From MPNP01 sp965215545 (GTDB lineage Bacteria; Pseudomonadota; Alphaproteobacteria; Rhodobacterales; Rhodobacteraceae): a stretch of DNA of 64,000 nt. Made by a program: the position numbers and the translations under genes. The stretch lies in assembly GCA_965215545.1 (NCBI GenBank), contig OZ244066.1:248001-312000 (forward strand). The letters are read 5' to 3'. This document shows, one piece after another, positions 61,209 through 64,000 of this stretch (position 1 is the stretch's first letter; every line of letters starts with the position of its first letter). Below the pieces are notes generated by a model. It saw only the letters and a list, made by a program, of their open reading frames with translations. It searched no databases and was not told the DNA's origin.

Positions 61209-63384
61209 CACCACTGATTTCCACCTGACGCTGCGCTGCGACGGAGTCGCCGTACTGACCTGGGATGTACCCGGACCCAGAATGAACATCATGTCCTGGA
61301 AGGGCTTCCATGAGCTCGATGCCCTCGTGACCCAGGCTCTGGCTGATGATGCTGTCAAGGGCCTTGTCATCACCACCGGCAAGACGGATTTCACCGGCGG
61401 CATGGACCTGGCCATCCTGGCAGCCCTGCACAATGACGGCACCGCCGAGACGGGCCGGACGATCTTCGAGACGATGATGTCGATCCATGCGATCTTCCGG
61501 CGCATCGAACTTGCCGGCACCCCGGCCGGTGCCCCCGGGAAACCCGTCGTCGCCGCGGTCAGGGGGATCTGTGTCGGCATCGGCTACGAACTGTCCATCG
61601 CCTGCCATCGAATCGTCATGGCGGAGACGCCCCGCGGCATGATCGGCCTGCCGGAAGCCAAGGTGGGCATCTTCCCTGCCGCGGGCGGTACGACCCGCCT
61701 GGTCCGACGACTCGGCCTCCTCGAAGCGGCACCCTTCATCCTTGAAGGCACGCTCCTGCCACCGGCGAAGGCCCTGGCTGCCAATCTGGTCGATGCAGTC
61801 GTGGCCGAGGATGACCTCGTCGATGCGGCTGCCAGCTGGGTCCTGACGGCGGATCGCGACGCCACCATCAAACCCTGGGACCGCCCGGGCTTCCGTGTCC
61901 CCGGTGGCGGCCCCTACCATCGCGACGGCAGTCGTGTCTTTGCCGGCACCGGTTGCATGCTCAAGGGCAAGTCCCAGGGTCTCTACCCCGGACCCAAGGC
62001 GGCGCTGCTCACCATCTATGAGGGCCTGCTCCTCGATTTCGACACCGCCATTGCCAATGAGGCCAAGACCTTTGCCTGGCTGATGCGGGACCCCGCCCCC
62101 GCGACGATGATCCGCTCGCTGTTCATCAGCAAGAAGGAACTGGATCGGGGGGTGCGCAAACCGGTCGGACTGCCACCCCACCCCATGACCCGTCTCGGGA
62201 TCATCGGTGCCGGCATGATGGGCACCGGCATCGCGGCAACCGCGGCCCTGGCCGGCATGGATGTCATCCTACATGATCAGGATCTGGACCGGATTGGCCA
62301 GGCCAGGGACACCATGGCGCGCAGGTTCGGAACGGATTGTGACCGGGGCCGGCTCACGCAGTCGGCTGCCGATGCAGCCCTGGCCCACGTGGCAGCCGCC
62401 GACGGCATGGCAGATCTTGCCGGGTGCGACATCATCATCGAGGCCGTGTTTGAGGACCTGGACATCAAGCTGGAACTCCTTGCCCGACTCGGTCCCCATA
62501 TCGGGGCCGGAACGATGGTCTATTCCAACACGTCGACCCTCCCCATCACCCGGTTGGCCCGGGCCCTTCCCCACCCTGAACGCTTCGCCGGCCTGCATTT
62601 TTTCAGTCCGGTCGAGCGAATGCCGCTGGTCGAGATCATCCGGGGTCAGGCAACGGGAACGCCGGCGATCGCCGCCGCCTACGATCTTGTCCGTACCATC
62701 CGCAAGACGCCCATTCTGGTGAATGATGCCATGAACTTCTACGCCAATCGCTGCATCATTCCCTACATGAACGAAGCCCTGCGCATGGTTGGCGAAGGCA
62801 TCCGGCCGCCCCTCATTGAAACCAGTGCCCGCCAGATCGGCATGCCCATCGGACCCCTGCAGCTGCTTGATGAGACCGGGCTCGACCTGGCGGCCCGGAT
62901 CGGCAAGGCCGCCCGCGCCGCCCTTGGTGATGCCTACGGCACCAGTCCGGCGGATGATGTGGTCGATCGGATGTGTGCACTCGAACGCTACGGTCGCAAG
63001 GTCCGGGCCGGCTTCTATGCCTATGACGCGAACGGCCAGCGGATCGGACTCTGGGCCGCCCTGGCAACGGAATTCCCTCAAGCGGCGACATCGACCGAAT
63101 CCGCACAGGTTCGCCAGCGACTGATGATGATCCAGGTCATCCAGGCCATGGAGGCCTATCGCGAGGGCATCCTCGAGGACCCGCGCGAAGGTGATGTGGG
63201 AGCGATTTTCGGCTGGGGGTTTGCGCCGTGGAGCGGCGGACCGTTCAGCTGGGTCGACACCATCGGACCCGAGGCGGCCATCGCCACCTGTCAGGACCTG
63301 AACGCAGCCTGTGGTGAGCGCTTTGCGCCCCCGGCACTGCTGGCCCGGATGGCCAGGGACAAGAGCACCTTCTATCCCGTCTGA
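61201..63384 (+). CDS. Multifunctional fatty-acid oxidation protein (enoyl-CoA hydratase + 3-hydroxyacyl-CoA dehydrogenase)
   Basis: A 727-residue FadB/FadJ-type protein. The N-terminal crotonase domain (about 1-260) has the oxyanion and acid residues in RGICVGIGYELSIACHR and GLPEAKVGIFPAAGGTTR. The NAD-binding dehydrogenase domain starts at GIIGAGMMGTGIA (333-345), includes the catalytic region LHFFSPVERMPLVEII, and is followed by two C-terminal 3HCDH helical domains to the end (GWGFAPWSGGPFSWVD). The two activities hydrate enoyl-CoA and oxidise the 3-hydroxy product, passing ketoacyl-CoA to the thiolase encoded upstream. The start is one of two ATGs, 61195 or 61201, both overlapping the thiolase stop. 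Confidence 0.94.
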   Translation: MPDTTDFHLTLRCDGVAVLTWDVPGPRMNIMSWKGFHELDALVTQALADDAVKGLVITTGKTDFTGGMDLAILAALHNDGTAETGRTIFETMMSIHAIFRRIELAGTPAGAPGKPVVAAVRGICVGIGYELSIACHRIVMAETPRGMIGLPEAKVGIFPAAGGTTRLVRRLGLLEAAPFILEGTLLPPAKALAANLVDAVVAEDDLVDAAASWVLTADRDATIKPWDRPGFRVPGGGPYHRDGSRVFAGTGCMLKGKSQGLYPGPKAALLTIYEGLLLDFDTAIANEAKTFAWLMRDPAPATMIRSLFISKKELDRGVRKPVGLPPHPMTRLGIIGAGMMGTGIAATAALAGMDVILHDQDLDRIGQARDTMARRFGTDCDRGRLTQSAADAALAHVAAADGMADLAGCDIIIEAVFEDLDIKLELLARLGPHIGAGTMVYSNTSTLPITRLARALPHPERFAGLHFFSPVERMPLVEIIRGQATGTPAIAAAYDLVRTIRKTPILVNDAMNFYANRCIIPYMNEALRMVGEGIRPPLIETSARQIGMPIGPLQLLDETGLDLAARIGKAARAALGDAYGTSPADDVVDRMCALERYGRKVRAGFYAYDANGQRIGLWAALATEFPQAATSTESAQVRQRLMMIQVIQAMEAYREGILEDPREGDVGAIFGWGFAPWSGGPFSWVDTIGPEAAIATCQDLNAACGERFAPPALLARMARDKSTFYPV

Positions 63385-63519
63385 CACCGGGGCCATGGCC
63401 CTCTGGGCCGACGGCCCGGAAGCACCATCAGGATGCCATGTCGCCAGCGACCGTTCTGGCGTCTTGATGCATCGCGGGTGGCCCGGAATCCGGACAGCCG
63501 GCAGACAGTGGAGACGGGC

Positions 63520-64000
63520 ATGGCAAGCGTCACGATCCACGATCTCAATGACGGCGTGAAGATACGGTTGCGTGTCCAGATGGCTGACAACGACCGTTCC
63601 ACGGAAGACGGGGTGACTGATCCTGTGCCCGGCCGTCCAGCCCAAGACCACACCACGCATTCTGGCGGCCGCCATTCACGCCCGGATTGTGCCCCTCGGC
63701 AGCGCGGATCTGGCCTCCGGGCTGTTGCGCCATCAGCCCTGCCCCACCGATCATGACCTGGATCAGGGACGTCCGGCAGCAGACCTGTCTGTCGCCGCGA
63801 TCGCCGAGGCCGATATTGCGTCAGCACGCCGCCACACGGGCCGACCCGTCGATGACACCTGTGGCCAGATCGCACGGTTCCGCACACTGGCGATGGTGAT
63901 GCACAACGTCAGGAATTTCAGGGATATCGGCCTTGAGGTCATCGATACCCGGATGAGAGCATGCCCTGTGTGCCGTCTGGCGACATTCAGGGGATTGATG
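63520..64000 (+). pseudogene. Decayed FitAB/VapBC toxin-antitoxin locus
   Basis: An ATG at 63520 opens the antitoxin MASVTIHDLNDGVKIRLRVQ, the DNA-binding ribbon-helix-helix start of FitA/VapB proteins. At about 63617 the match moves to another frame (QPKTTPRILAAAIHARIVPL), which is the usual FitA C-terminal tail that inserts into the toxin. The same frame continues as IAEADIASARRHTGRPVDD and HNVRNFRDIGLEVIDTR, the last third of a PIN toxin (compare TRNVRDFEGCGIxLINPW). The N-terminal two thirds of the toxin, with its first catalytic Asp, is deleted. The frame remains open to the window end. Confidence 0.72.

Noticed and set aside
1..64000. CRISPR arrays, rRNA and tRNA genes
   Set aside because: No regularly spaced short repeats with unique spacers were seen. 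The only tandem arrays are the coding 702-bp units and one 18-bp pair, and no tRNA-like or rRNA-like sequence was recognised by eye.

Overview
The window is GC-rich, densely coding bacterial DNA, most likely from an alphaproteobacterium of Rhodospirillales-like character. This is inferred from the gene types, from a P4-type integrase remnant and a FitA-type antitoxin of alphaproteobacterial flavour, and from a Fur/Mur-like operator. No rRNA or tRNA gene was seen, so the placement is tentative. Core metabolic genes are intact. Many accessory genes are broken by single-base frameshifts, internal stops or truncation, which suggests a genome undergoing erosion or, less likely, a draft assembly with indels.

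Bases 1-15400 form a defence and mobile island. It holds the 3' part of a reverse transcriptase-nitrilase fusion (UG1/DRT type 1), a NYN-domain RNase, a two-gene restriction-modification operon (helicase-nuclease then adenine methyltransferase), a small PD-(D/E)xK-like protein, a STAS-like DUF4325 protein with a membrane partner, a CoiA-like fragment and a hipBA toxin-antitoxin pair.

Bases 15700-27000 are housekeeping: murJ, a rhomboid-like protein lacking the usual histidine, trpS, a class IV aminotransferase, an FMN-dependent alpha-hydroxy-acid oxidase, pyrD with an unusual cysteine, N-formylglutamate amidohydrolase, a bacterial voltage-gated sodium channel next to nhaA, a GPP34 remnant and an SRPBCC protein.

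Bases 27662-40801 encode one giant (about 4379 aa) secreted Calx-beta autotransporter-like protein. It contains five almost identical 702-bp tandem repeats, has a G10 tract just upstream of its start, and lies next to a decayed integrase.

Bases 42000-48240 hold a decayed polyamine-type ABC transporter (three disrupted genes, intact ATPase), a phosphoribosyltransferase/BtpA-like pair, and inverted-repeat elements around an aldolase remnant.

Bases 48240-53600 hold an RND exporter pseudogene and its intact paralogue, head to head, convergent with a GPP34-cytochrome P450 fusion that lacks the usual I-helix acid-alcohol pair. This is the most unusual gene arrangement in the window.

Bases 54600-64000 hold a Ca/Na antiporter, a transketolase/PDH-E1-like enzyme, a predicted manganese exporter behind a Fur/Mur-like palindrome, a thiolase plus multifunctional beta-oxidation enzyme, and a decayed FitAB toxin-antitoxin locus.
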